A stretch of DNA of 64,000 nt from the NCBI GenBank assembly GCA_023423695.1, contig JAFAFA010000152.1:62001-126000 (forward strand), read 5' to 3'. This DNA comes from Pseudomonadota bacterium (GTDB lineage: Bacteria; Pseudomonadota; Alphaproteobacteria; Azospirillales; Azospirillaceae). The notes under the pieces were generated by a model. The model did not search any database. It was not told the origin of the DNA and worked only from the letters and a program-made list of their open reading frames with translations. How positions within the stretch are numbered: the stretch's first letter is position 1; every line of letters starts with the position of its first letter. This document shows, piece by piece, positions 41,611 to 50,214 of the stretch. Position numbers and translations under genes: made by a program.

Positions 41611-42384
41611 TCAGTCGCGATAGGGGGCGAACCAGCCGAGCCCGTCCTCGGTCCGGCCCCGCGGGCGGTACTCGCAGCCGACGAACCCGTCATAACCCAG
41701 CCGGTCCAACTCGGCGAACAGGAAGGGCCAGTTCAGTTCCTCCCCGTCCGGTTCCTGGCGGGACGGGACCGAGGCGATCTGGATATGCCCGATCATCGGC
41801 ATCAGCCGGCGTAGCGCCATGGTGACGTCGCCATGCAGGATCTGCCGGTGGTAGATGTCGAATTGCAACCGAACGTTCGGCCTGCCAATCCCGGCGATCA
41901 GGCTTTCGGCTACGGCGAAATCGCTCAGGAAATAGCCGGGCATGTCGCGGCCGTTGATCGGTTCCAGCATCAGCTCGATGCTGCATTCGCCCAGCGCATC
42001 GGCGGCATACAGCACCGCATCGCGATAGCGCGCCGCCGCTTTTGGGTCGCTAGGATCGGCCAGCCCGGCCATCAGGTGCAGCCGGCGGCAGCCCGTCGCC
42101 TCGGCATAGCGCAGCGCGGTGGCGACGCCGGCCTTCACCTCATCGAAGCGGCCGGGCAGAGCGGCCAACCCCCGCTCCCCCGCCGCCCAGTCGCCGGGCG
42201 GCATGTTGAACAGGGCCTGGGTCAGGCGATTGCGCTGGAGGCGCCCGGCGATCTCGTCCGGCGCATGGTCGTAGGGGAACAGAAACTCCACGGCTCGGAA
42301 ACCGGCATCCGCCGCGGCGTCGAAACGGTCGAGGAACGGCCGCTCGGTGAACATCATCGTCAGATTTGCGGCGAAGCGGGGCAT
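41611..42384 (-). CDS. Hydroxypyruvate/2-oxo-tetronate isomerase (Hyi/OtnI-like)
   Basis: The 257-residue TIM-barrel isomerase (AP_endonuc_2 fold) is close in length to E. coli Hyi (258). The N-terminus RFAANLTMMFTERPFLDRF and the blocks VEFLFPYD, LEPINGRDMPGYFL and LQFDIYHRQILHGD are family signatures; the Glu and Asp in the latter are metal ligands. It isomerises hydroxypyruvate to tartronate semialdehyde or 2-oxo-tetronate to its 3-oxo form. The substrate is unresolved because no partner kinase or reductase gene is adjacent. Starts at ATG 42384. Confidence 0.8.
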   Translation of the reverse strand: MPRFAANLTMMFTERPFLDRFDAAADAGFRAVEFLFPYDHAPDEIAGRLQRNRLTQALFNMPPGDWAAGERGLAALPGRFDEVKAGVATALRYAEATGCRRLHLMAGLADPSDPKAAARYRDAVLYAADALGECSIELMLEPINGRDMPGYFLSDFAVAESLIAGIGRPNVRLQFDIYHRQILHGDVTMALRRLMPMIGHIQIASVPSRQEPDGEELNWPFLFAELDRLGYDGFVGCEYRPRGRTEDGLGWFAPYRD

Positions 42385-42532
42385 GGCACGGACCGGCCTT
42401 GGCAGGAGGGACGTCCGGGGCCGGCCCCGGCGGAGTGCAGCCGGACGGCCGGCTGCATTCCGCAGGGGATTCAAGAGAAGCCATCCCGAAAGGTCAAGGC
42501 CGCCTGGACCGGTCGCGCCCTACCCGCCGGAC

Positions 42533-43549
42533 TCAGCCGTTGCGGTAGGTGTAGCTGTAGCCGTTAATCGCCGGCGCCCCACCGAGATGGGCGTAGAGCA
42601 CCTTGGAGCCTTCCGGGAACCAGCCCTTCCTGACGAGGTCGATCATGCCCTGCATCGACTTGCCTTCATACACCGGGTCGGTGATCATCGCCTCGGTGCG
42701 GGCGGCGAGGCGGATGGCCTCGTTGGTCTCGGCGCTCGGTACGCCGTAGGCTGGATAGGCGTAGTCTTCCAGAATGACGATCTCGTCGTCGCGGACCTTG
42801 CGGCCGAGTTCGACCAGTTCGGCCGTGTTGTCGACGATCTGGCGGACTTGGCTGCGGGTCTGCTCCGGCGTGCCGGAGGCGTCGATGCCGATCACGCGGT
42901 CGGCCCGGTCATCTGCGGCGAAACCGACGATCATGCCGGCCTGGGTCGATCCGGTCACCACGCAGACGACGATGTAGTCGAACGTGAAGCCGAGTTCGGC
43001 CTCCTGCCTGCGCACTTCCTCGGCAAATCCGACATAGCCGAGCCCGCCATACTTGTGCACCGACGCGCCGGCCGGAATGCCGTAGGGCTTGCCGCCTGCA
43101 TCCTTGACCGACTGGATCGCGTCCTCCCAGCTCTTGCGGATGCCGATATCGAAGCCATCCGGAACGATGCGGCTGTCCGCGCCCATCAGCCGGGTCAGCA
43201 GGATGTTGCCGACGCGGTCATAGACGGCATCCTCGTGCGGCACCCAGCTTTCCTGCACCACGACGCATTTCATGCCGATCTTGGCCGCCGTCGCCGCCAC
43301 CATGCGGGTGTGGTTGGATTGCACGCCGCCGATGGACACCAACGTGTCGGCCCCCGACGCGATGGCGTCCGGAACGATGTATTCCAGCTTGCGCAGCTTG
43401 TTGCCGCCCATGGCCAAGCCGGAGTTGCAGTCGTCGCGCTTGGCATAGATCTCGATTTTGCCACCGAGCGCGTCGGTGAGGCGGGGCAGAAACTCAATCG
43501 GGGTCGGGCCGAAGGTGAGCGGATAGCGTTCGAAACGGTCGAGGCGCAT
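42533..43549 (-). CDS. acdS: 1-Aminocyclopropane-1-carboxylate (ACC) deaminase
   Basis: The 338-residue PLP enzyme of the tryptophan synthase beta fold splits ACC, the ethylene precursor, to ammonia and 2-oxobutyrate. It has K51 (GGNKLRKLEY), S78 (GVQSNH), Y294, E295 (DPVYEGKSMQG) and L322 (AHLGG) at the exact positions known for Pseudomonas ACC deaminase. E295 and L322 separate true AcdS from D-cysteine desulfhydrases. The length is the family's usual 338. ATG 43549 was chosen over an upstream TTG. The divergent gene is the Lrp-type regulator acdR. Confidence 0.96.
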   Translation of the reverse strand: MRLDRFERYPLTFGPTPIEFLPRLTDALGGKIEIYAKRDDCNSGLAMGGNKLRKLEYIVPDAIASGADTLVSIGGVQSNHTRMVAATAAKIGMKCVVVQESWVPHEDAVYDRVGNILLTRLMGADSRIVPDGFDIGIRKSWEDAIQSVKDAGGKPYGIPAGASVHKYGGLGYVGFAEEVRRQEAELGFTFDYIVVCVVTGSTQAGMIVGFAADDRADRVIGIDASGTPEQTRSQVRQIVDNTAELVELGRKVRDDEIVILEDYAYPAYGVPSAETNEAIRLAARTEAMITDPVYEGKSMQGMIDLVRKGWFPEGSKVLYAHLGGAPAINGYSYTYRNG

Positions 43550-43597
43550 CGTGGCATGCTCCAATGGTGAGGTGGAGCAACGGTATCACCGGGGTTT

Positions 43598-43612
43598 TGA
43601 AAGGTGCTTTCA
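43598..43612. promoter_or_regulatory. 15-bp palindrome, candidate AcdR (Lrp) site
   Basis: TGAAAG-GTG-CTTTCA is a perfect inverted repeat in the acdS-acdR divergent promoter, 49 bp from acdS and 94 bp from acdR. Its 15-bp size suits an Lrp-family operator. Related half sites CTTTCA and TGAAAA surround the acdR start codon at about 43702-43717. Confidence 0.5.
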
Positions 43613-43705
43613 TAGTTCGGCCGCAGATTTCCCGCGAATCCGGCATTGCCGGCCCTTGGTGAGACGGATAGCCTCGTCTCGGACGGAGAAATGGAAGAAT
43701 CTTTC

Positions 43706-44170
43706 ATGGCTGAAAAGCTCGACGCGGTGGATCGGCGGATTCTACAGCATCTTCAAAGGGATGGCCGGATGACCAACTCGGACGTCGCCGCCGCGGTCCA
43801 TGTCAGCCCGGCGACCTGCCACCGGCGCACGCAACGCCTGTTCGAGGACGGCTATATCCGGTCCGTTCGGGCGGAAATCGCCCCCGCCAAAGTGGATCGC
43901 GGGACGCTGGTGATTGTCGGGGTCGTGCTGGACCGCTCCACGCCGGAAAGCTTCGGCGATTTCGAAAAGGCGATCCGCAAGCTGCCCTTCGTGCTGGACT
44001 GCCATCTGGTCGCCGGCGACTTCGATTTCTTCCTGAAAATCCGTGTCAGCGACATCGCGGACTTCAACGAGCTGCACGGGCAACAGCTGATTGCCCTGCC
44101 CGGCGTGCGGCAGACGCGAACCTTCTTCGTCATGAAGGAGGTGATCGACAATGCCCTGCTGGACTTTTGA
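43706..44170 (+). CDS. acdR: Lrp/AsnC-family regulator of ACC deaminase (AcdR)
   Basis: The 154-residue protein has an N-terminal helix-turn-helix (LDAVDRRILQHLQRDGRMTNSDVAAAVHVSPATCHRRTQRL) and a C-terminal RAM ligand-binding domain (VGVVLDRSTPESFGDFEKAIRKLPFVLDCHLVAGDFDFFLKIRV). Divergent linkage to acdS matches AcdR of other ACC-deaminase bacteria, where it activates acdS in response to ACC and oxygen state. ATG 43706 has a GGAAG site 8 bp upstream and gives standard length; ATG 43691 is an alternative. Confidence 0.92.
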   Translation: MAEKLDAVDRRILQHLQRDGRMTNSDVAAAVHVSPATCHRRTQRLFEDGYIRSVRAEIAPAKVDRGTLVIVGVVLDRSTPESFGDFEKAIRKLPFVLDCHLVAGDFDFFLKIRVSDIADFNELHGQQLIALPGVRQTRTFFVMKEVIDNALLDF

Positions 44171-44193
44171 ACAAGTCCGCCAATGAGAAAGGC

Positions 44194-44231
44194 GCCGGCC
44201 CCGTCCTCCGCCGCAGGATGATGGGGCCGGC
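44194..44231. terminator. Hairpin between acdR and the converging NTF2-like gene
   Basis: A 9-bp stem (44194-44202 with 44223-44231, GCCGGCCCC/GGGGCCGGC) encloses a smaller pairing. It lies between two converging genes and can end both transcripts. No T-run was seen. Confidence 0.45.
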
Positions 44232-44238
44232 CGTCCGG

Positions 44239-44733
44239 TCAGGCCGGCAGGGGCGAGGCCTGGCGGGCCAGCAGCTTCCAACTGCCGTCGACCTTCTTCC
44301 AGACCTGCAGCACCTTGATGTGAGCGGTGCTGGTCTTGCCGTCGGCCAGGTTGTTGACGGAATCGAAGGTGTGGCGGGCGATGGCGATGTCGCCGACCAC
44401 CTGGATCACATGGTCGCTGAGGTCCAGCGCCTTGAAGGCATTCTTGCCGTCCAGACTGCTGACGAAGGCCGCCTTGTCCTCCAGCCGGCTGTTGGAATGG
44501 CCGTAGGTCAGCTGTTCCATCGTCATCGCGCGCAGTGTGGCGCCATCGCCGGCCAGCATGGCGTCGCGCAACGCATTCACCGCCTTCGCCACCAGTTGCT
44601 GGTCGTCGTCGGCCGCGAAAGCGGTCGTCAGCGGGGCGATGGCACCGGATGCCGCCAGCCCGACGGCAGCGGAGGCGAGCAGAACGCGGCGGGAGCGGAT
44701 ATGGCCGGATTTGAAAGCATTCTTCTTGAGCAT
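44239..44733 (-). CDS. Exported NTF2-like (SnoaL/DUF4440-type) protein
   Basis: The 164-residue protein has a twin-arginine-like signal (RSRRVLLASAAVGLAASG) with AFAADD as a likely cleavage site. An NTF2-like cone fold follows (LVAKAVNALRDAMLAGDGATLRAMTMEQLTYGHSNSRLEDKAAFVSSL … VQVWKKVDGSWKLLARQAS). Such exported NTF2-like proteins bind small hydrophobic or sugar ligands; the function is unknown. Its promoter contains the 13-bp core of the kdgT palindrome at 44794-44806, suggesting control by the same regulator. Confidence 0.75.
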   Translation of the reverse strand: MLKKNAFKSGHIRSRRVLLASAAVGLAASGAIAPLTTAFAADDDQQLVAKAVNALRDAMLAGDGATLRAMTMEQLTYGHSNSRLEDKAAFVSSLDGKNAFKALDLSDHVIQVVGDIAIARHTFDSVNNLADGKTSTAHIKVLQVWKKVDGSWKLLARQASPLPA

Positions 44734-44793
44734 GGTGACCCTCCCAATCGATTGCTGTCATGCCCGCCCGGAAAGGAACGGGTCACAAAGTAA

Positions 44794-44806
44794 TATACTA
44801 GTATGC
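44794..44806. promoter_or_regulatory. Second copy of the kdgT-type operator core
   Basis: TATACTAGTATGC matches TATACTAGTACGC at 29641-29653 at 12 of 13 positions. It contains the 10-bp palindrome ATACTAGTAT (44795-44804). It is 61 bp upstream of the NTF2-like start, in the same orientation and at a similar distance as the copy before kdgT. Confidence 0.6.
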
Positions 44807-44996
44807 GTTGCTCTGCCAGCGCCTCTTGGGGTGTGCGCCGGTTCGCCGCAGGGGGGTGGAGGCGGACCGGCTGACGACGTGCAGGCCGCTTTATGTAACT
44901 TTCCGCAGATCCTCTTGTGATTGGCTGCGCCGAACGGCCGGGACGGGTATGCTCCCCGCCGCGACTCGAGGGATGATGGACAGCAGGGGGACGGGA

Positions 44997-45377
44997 ATGG
45001 CGACCAGACGGCGCAAACTACCGCGCAAGCGCAAGGGCAGGCAGGTGACGACTGCCCGCGGAACGGCGGCGGACACGATCAACACGGGCCGGCCGTCGCC
45101 CGGCGGCCTCACCACGGCACTGAGAGGGAGTGCGGCGCGAGCGACGGCGGTGCCCGGCGCCAAGGGGCGCAGGCCGAGTTTCTCCGCCACGCCCGATGCC
45201 GCCGCCGGACGCTTCCTCAGCCCCGAACAGCAATATCTGCTGAAGAAGCGGCGCGAGGCGGAGCAGCGGGAGGCGAAGGACCGCCGCACCGCCCTTGCCA
45301 TCATCCTGGTGCTGGTCCTTCTCGTGGCCGGAGCGGTCGCGGGGCTGGTCTGGCTCTGGCGCGCTCCGGTCGCCTGA
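44997..45377 (+). CDS. Small basic protein with one C-terminal membrane helix
   Basis: The 126-residue protein has a Lys/Arg-rich N-terminus (MATRRRKLPRKRKGRQ), a low-complexity middle, a charged segment (LLKKRREAEQREAKDRR) and a single transmembrane helix near 100-122 (ALAIILVLVLLVAGAVAGLVWLW). I do not recognise the family. The ATG at 44997 was chosen because the upstream frame lacks coding character. A tail-anchored topology is likely. Confidence 0.5.
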   Translation: MATRRRKLPRKRKGRQVTTARGTAADTINTGRPSPGGLTTALRGSAARATAVPGAKGRRPSFSATPDAAAGRFLSPEQQYLLKKRREAEQREAKDRRTALAIILVLVLLVAGAVAGLVWLWRAPVA

Positions 45378-45400
45378 AGGAAGCCTTGGGCAACCGGGGT

Positions 45401-46714
45401 TCAGGCCGCCAAGGCGGCCTCCAGCCCGGCGGCGATGCCCAGCAGGCTGCGGTCGCTGCCCCGGCGGCCCATCGCCATCAAGCCGACCGGTAGCCCGGCG
45501 GACGGCACCGGCAGCGAAATCGCCGGCACGTCGAACAGGTTGGCGATGCGGGTGTTGCGCAGCAGCAGCAGGTTGACGCGGTGGAAGGCAGCATCCTCCA
45601 GCACATCGGCGATGGCGGGGGCGGTCAGCGGGACGGTGGGCAGCAGCAGGACCGGATGCCGGGCCAATCGCTCGTCCATCAGGCGGATCAGGTCGGCACG
45701 GCGGCGCTGCATGCGGACGTAATCGGCGGCAGGCGTCCGGCCGCCGGCCTCGATGCGGGCGCGGGTCTTGGGATCGATGCCGTCGAGCGCCGTGATGCCA
45801 AGCTCCGCCAGCGTCGCCGCAAGCTCGATCGCCGTGAAGACGCCGATGCGGTCCAGATCGGCCAACGCATCCAGTTCGGCGTCGATGGAGCCTTCGATGA
45901 TCTGGGCACCGGCGGCCCGCAGGCGGTCCAGCGCCGCTTCGAAAGCAGCGGCGACTGCTGGCTCGACTCCGTCGAACAGCCGCCAGCGCGGCACCAGGAA
46001 GGACTGACCGGCAACCGGCAGCGGAACCAGCGGTGCCGGATCGCCGTCGCCCAGTATCGAATCGAGCAATGCCACGTCCGCGACGGTCGCGGCAACCGGG
46101 CCGATGACATCCAGCGACGGCGACAGCGGGAAGGCGCCCTCGGCCGACAAGCGGCCGGAGGTCGGCTTGAAGCCCACTGCGCCGGACAGCGCCGCCGGAA
46201 TGCGCAGCGAACCTCCGGTGTCGCTGCCGACCGCGATCTCCGCCATGCCGTCAACCACCGAGATCACCGCGCCGGAGGAGGAGCCGCCCGGCACCCGCGA
46301 CCAGTCGCGCGGGTTGCCGGGATTGCCGTAATGGGGATTGATGCCGACGGCGGAGAAGGCGAACTCCGTCATGTGGGTGCGGCCGACGATGACGGCGCCG
46401 GCGGCACGCAGCCGCGCCACGGCATGGGCATCCCGTCGGGCGGCGGGCCGGCCGCGCAGGATGGCGGAGCCCGCCGCGGTGGTATCGCCCGCCACGTCGA
46501 ACAGCGCCTTGACCGAGACGATCCGGCCATCGAGCGGCCCCAACGACCGGCCCGCCGCCGCCCGGCGGTCGCTGGCGGCCGCGGCGGCCCGCGCCTCATC
46601 GGCATAGACGTCGGTGAAGACCAGCGCGCCCTGCCGCTCCGGGTCGGCGATGCGGGCGAGCGCCGCCTCAAGCCGGTCGGACGCGGACAGATGGGAGGCG
46701 GCGGACACGGGCAT
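45401..46714 (-). CDS. Amidase signature family enzyme
   Basis: The 437-residue amidase has the Ser-cisSer-Lys triad: K69 in IVSVKALFDVAG, S145 in VPGGSSSGAV and S169 in SDTGGSLRIPA. It hydrolyses a small amide such as allophanate, indole acetamide, malonamide or an aminoacyl substrate; the exact one is not evident. Members vary mostly in the C-terminal third. ATG 46714 follows AGGAG. It is monocistronic. The neighbouring small protein gene converges on it from the other side. Confidence 0.85.
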   Translation of the reverse strand: MPVSAASHLSASDRLEAALARIADPERQGALVFTDVYADEARAAAAASDRRAAAGRSLGPLDGRIVSVKALFDVAGDTTAAGSAILRGRPAARRDAHAVARLRAAGAVIVGRTHMTEFAFSAVGINPHYGNPGNPRDWSRVPGGSSSGAVISVVDGMAEIAVGSDTGGSLRIPAALSGAVGFKPTSGRLSAEGAFPLSPSLDVIGPVAATVADVALLDSILGDGDPAPLVPLPVAGQSFLVPRWRLFDGVEPAVAAAFEAALDRLRAAGAQIIEGSIDAELDALADLDRIGVFTAIELAATLAELGITALDGIDPKTRARIEAGGRTPAADYVRMQRRRADLIRLMDERLARHPVLLLPTVPLTAPAIADVLEDAAFHRVNLLLLRNTRIANLFDVPAISLPVPSAGLPVGLMAMGRRGSDRSLLGIAAGLEAALAA

Positions 46715-47121
46715 GTCGGACTCCTGGCAGGTCATGAGGCGGATCGGACTATAGCGGAACGCAACTTCGCATGTGCCACATCGGCGTCGGCTTGGCGACC
46801 GCGATCATGCGGTCAACGGAACCGGCAGCGGCGTGAGATGCGGGCGCCGCTCGACATCGACAAAGTCTTTCGGCCTTTCTAGGTTTCCCGCATTCTCTCT
46901 TGTGAAAACATCTTGATCTCTACTTTCGTCGGGGTGTTTGCCGTTCGGCCGATGGCGCGTGCCGATAGCGTGTGATAATCAGGAGAGAACGAAGCGGACC
47001 GAGCAGACACACGGCCGACGCGAGTCCCCGGCCCCGACACGGCCTTTGCAGGTCCGAATTCGGGGGATTGATCGCCAACGGCCGGCCTTTTCCGGAATGA
47101 CTCACGGAAGGACGGACTCCG
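46715..47121. other. Divergent promoter region of the amidase and FAD/NAD-binding genes
   Basis: This 407-bp region has no recognisable gene. It is slightly AT-enriched around 46860-46990. I saw no palindrome or terminator of note. Confidence 0.35.
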
Positions 47122-48651
47122 ATGCCTGCAACGCCTCACTTCCATCCGCCCGGCGGCAATCCCCTGGGACCTCTTGAGCGCCACATCGCCATCGTCGGCG
47201 CAGGATTCACCGGCAGCCTGCTGGCGGCCCACCTGCTGCGCGGCGCGCGGGCGCCTCTGGTGGTCCATCTGATCGAGTATGGCAGCAGACCGGGGACCGG
47301 TGTCGCCTATTCCACCCCCAATGGCGCCCATGTGCTGAACGTCCGCGCCTATAACATGAGCGCCTATCCGGACGACCCCCGCCACTTCCTGCGCTGGCTG
47401 TGGAGCCGGGCGGAGGGGCCGACGCCGGAACAGCCGGTGCCGCCCAGCGGCCACGCCTTCGTGTCTCGCGCCCTGTACGGCGCCTATATCCAGGACGTTC
47501 TGGCGGAAGCGCAGGCGGAGGCTCCCACCCACGCGCGCCTCAACCTGATCCGCGGCGAGGCGGTGGACGTCCGCACCGAGGACCCGGCCAACGGCAAGCG
47601 CGCCGTGCATATCCGCCTCGGCGACGGCCGCGTGGTCAGCGCCGATACTGCCGCGCTCTGCATCGGCAACTTCCCGCCATCTGCGCCCTGCCTGGCTTCG
47701 GCGACGGCGGCGGAGGCCTTCGCGTCCGACCGCTTCATCGGCGACCCGTGGGATGCCGCCGCCATCGGCCGCATCGACCGGGACGCGTCGGTCGCCATTC
47801 TCGGCACCGGCCTGACCATGGTGGACACGGTTCTGTCACTGCTCGACCAGGGGCATCGCGGCCCGATCACCGCCGTGTCGCGCCGTGGCCTGCTGCCGCT
47901 GCGCCATGAAGAGACGCGGCCCTACACTTCCTTCCTGCATCCCGACGTGCTGCCCAGCACGGTGCTCGACGTGCTGATCGCGTTGAAGGCGGATGCGCGC
48001 CGGGCGGTTGCGGATGGCTATGACTGGCGGTCAGCCTTCGACGCGCTGCGTCCGCACCATCACCGCATCTGGTCGCATCTGCCGATGGAGGAGCGCCGCC
48101 GCTTCCTCCGCCACGCCCGGCCCTTCTGGGAGGTGCACCGCCACCGCATGGCTCCCCAGGTGGCCGACCGGATCGCCGCCGCCCGTGCAGCCGGCCAGTT
48201 GACGATCCTGCCGGGCCGACTGAAGGATGCAGCATTGACCGCCACCGGGCTGAACCTGCACATCGTCGAACGCGGCGGCGGAGCGACACGGGTGCTATCG
48301 CAGGATGCGCTGATCAACGCGACCGGCACCAACTGCGACTACACCCGCATCCGCCATCCGCTGGTGCGCTCGCTGCTGGACCGCGGCCTCGCGCGGCCGG
48401 ACCCGCTGCGGCTGGGGCTGGACGTGACGGAAGGCGGTGCGGTGATCGCCGCCGACGGCACCCCGGCACCACGCCTGCTGGCCTTCGGCCCGGTCGCCAA
48501 GGCACCCTTCTGGGAAATGACCGCCGTGCCCGAACTGCGCAGCCAATGCGCCGACGCGGCCCGCCGGATACTGGAGGACAGTGCGGCGACCGGCCAAGGG
48601 GCGCTGCCGGTGATGCCGACGCTGGAGTGTCCCGATCCGCCGCGGGTGTGA
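47122..48651 (+). CDS. FAD/NAD(P)-binding oxidoreductase
   Basis: The 509-residue protein has an N-terminal Rossmann motif IVGAGFTGSLLAAHLL (about 24-39), GTGVAYSTPNGAHVLNVRAYNMSAYPDDPRHF, and a second NAD-type motif VAILGTGLTMVDTVLSLLD in the middle. It matches the NAD_binding_9 group of FAD/NAD-binding proteins. The reaction is unknown. It stands alone; the next gene (racemase) is on the opposite strand 13 bp away. There is no signal peptide, so it is cytoplasmic. Confidence 0.75.
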   Translation: MPATPHFHPPGGNPLGPLERHIAIVGAGFTGSLLAAHLLRGARAPLVVHLIEYGSRPGTGVAYSTPNGAHVLNVRAYNMSAYPDDPRHFLRWLWSRAEGPTPEQPVPPSGHAFVSRALYGAYIQDVLAEAQAEAPTHARLNLIRGEAVDVRTEDPANGKRAVHIRLGDGRVVSADTAALCIGNFPPSAPCLASATAAEAFASDRFIGDPWDAAAIGRIDRDASVAILGTGLTMVDTVLSLLDQGHRGPITAVSRRGLLPLRHEETRPYTSFLHPDVLPSTVLDVLIALKADARRAVADGYDWRSAFDALRPHHHRIWSHLPMEERRRFLRHARPFWEVHRHRMAPQVADRIAAARAAGQLTILPGRLKDAALTATGLNLHIVERGGGATRVLSQDALINATGTNCDYTRIRHPLVRSLLDRGLARPDPLRLGLDVTEGGAVIAADGTPAPRLLAFGPVAKAPFWEMTAVPELRSQCADAARRILEDSAATGQGALPVMPTLECPDPPRV

Positions 48652-48664
48652 AACAGAGCAGGAA

Positions 48665-49369
48665 TCACCGCGCCTTGGGAAGCGGCGGCGCATAGCCGCC
48701 GGCCTTGCTGGTGCGCAAGCCGAGCGCTGCCAGCCCCTCCACCAGCTTCACGGCGGCGGTGACGCCATCGATCACAGGCAGGTCCATCTCCCCGCTCAGC
48801 GCGCGGGCGAGGTCGGCCATGCCGGCGCAGCCCAGCACGATGGTTTCGGCTCCGTCCTGCTCCATGGCCCGACGTATTTCGGCGCGCACGCGGTCGACAG
48901 CGCCGGACGCCGGGTCCTCCAGCGCCAGCACCGGAACGCCCGCCGCGCGGATGGTGCAGCGGCCGGCCATGCCGTAACGCTGGGCCAGACGTTCCAGTGC
49001 CGGGATCGAGCGGGGCAGTGTCGTCACCACGCTGAAGCGGCCGCCGAGCAGCCCGGCGGTCTGCATCGCCGCCTCGCAGATGCCGATCACCGGCGCGGTG
49101 GCGAGGCTCCGCGCCGCATCCAGCCCGACATCGTCGAAGCACGCGATCACCGTGCCGGCGATGTCACCGCCACGCTGGTGCCGGTCGATCTCCGCCAGCA
49201 GGCCGGGGACGGCCAGCGCCTCGTCGTAATAGCCCTCAATGCTGGCAGGGCCGGTCGGCGGGTTGGTGGCGAGGATCTCGGTGCCCGGCGCCGCGACCTT
49301 GCTGGCGGCGGCACCGATCCGCCCGGTCATGGAGGCGGTGCTGTTCGGGTTGACGACCAGGATGCGCAT
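48665..49369 (-). CDS. Asp/Glu/hydantoin racemase family protein
   Basis: The 234-residue protein has the pair of active-site cysteines of the racemase superfamily: C77 in VIACFDDVGLD and C181 in VLGCAGMADL. The N-terminus RILVVNPNSTASMT is diagnostic of hydantoin racemase-like members. It racemises a hydantoin or amino acid, or another small acid. It is the last gene of the ABC operon (14-bp gap after the permease), suggesting that the imported compound is its substrate. An upstream TTG (49387) is not used. Confidence 0.85.
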   Translation of the reverse strand: MRILVVNPNSTASMTGRIGAAASKVAAPGTEILATNPPTGPASIEGYYDEALAVPGLLAEIDRHQRGGDIAGTVIACFDDVGLDAARSLATAPVIGICEAAMQTAGLLGGRFSVVTTLPRSIPALERLAQRYGMAGRCTIRAAGVPVLALEDPASGAVDRVRAEIRRAMEQDGAETIVLGCAGMADLARALSGEMDLPVIDGVTAAVKLVEGLAALGLRTSKAGGYAPPLPKAR

Positions 49370-49383
49370 GGTGGTGGGGATCC

Positions 49384-50211
49384 TCAAATGCCGCTTCGGC
49401 GCAGGCGGTGGCGGCGCAGCGCGATCAGGCCCAGCAGGAACAGGCCGATCACGGCGAAGGAGAAGAGCGTCGTCAACGACCCCAGCGCGTAGAGCACCGG
49501 CGTGGTGACGTTGGTGGTCATGCCGTAGATCTCCAGCGGCAGCGTGTTGAAGCTGCCGGCGGTCATCAGTGTGCGGGCGAACTCGTCATAGGACAGGGTG
49601 AAGCCGAACAGTCCGACGCCGATCAGGCTGGGCAGCAGGATCGGCAGCACGACATGGCGCACCGTCTGCCATGGCGAGGCGCCGAGATCGCGCGCTGCCT
49701 CCTCAAAGGCCGGGTTGAAGCGGTTGAAGATGGCGAAGACGATCAGCAGGCCGAAGGGCAGCGTCCAGGTCAGATGCGCGCCCAGCGCCGAGCTGTACCA
49801 GGCTGGTTCCAGCCCCAAGATGTTGAAGAACAGACCGATGCCCAGGCTGACTAGGATCGACGGCACGATCAGGCTGGCGACGGCGAGATAGAACAGCGCC
49901 CCGCTGCCGCGGAACCGGCGGCGGAAGGCGAAGCCGGCCAGCACCGAGAACAGCACGGTCAGCACCATCACCATCAGCCCCAGAGCGATGGAGCGGCGGA
50001 ACGACCCGCCGAAATCGCCCACCGCCTGCTGTTCGAACAGGTTGCGGAACCAGTGCAGCGAGACGCCGTTCATCGGGAAGGTCAGCCCGCCTTCCGACCC
50101 CTGGAAGGACAGGATCAGGATGGTCGCGGTCGGGCCGTAGAGGAACAGCACGAACAGCGCGAAGAAGGCGCCCAACAGATAGAAAGACAGGCCCCTGCGT
50201 GATGAACTCAT
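49384..50211 (-). CDS. ABC transporter permease (PotC-like)
   Basis: The 275-residue membrane protein has six helices. The cytoplasmic EAA loop reads EEAARDLGASPWQTVRHVVLPILLPSL. It belongs to the inner-membrane permease family of spermidine/putrescine-type importers and pairs with the PotB-like protein encoded just upstream (3-bp gap). The ligand is not polyamine for certain, since racemase linkage suggests another amine or hydantoin. Confidence 0.88.
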   Translation of the reverse strand: MSSSRRGLSFYLLGAFFALFVLFLYGPTATILILSFQGSEGGLTFPMNGVSLHWFRNLFEQQAVGDFGGSFRRSIALGLMVMVLTVLFSVLAGFAFRRRFRGSGALFYLAVASLIVPSILVSLGIGLFFNILGLEPAWYSSALGAHLTWTLPFGLLIVFAIFNRFNPAFEEAARDLGASPWQTVRHVVLPILLPSLIGVGLFGFTLSYDEFARTLMTAGSFNTLPLEIYGMTTNVTTPVLYALGSLTTLFSFAVIGLFLLGLIALRRHRLRRSGI

Positions 50212-50214
50212 CGC

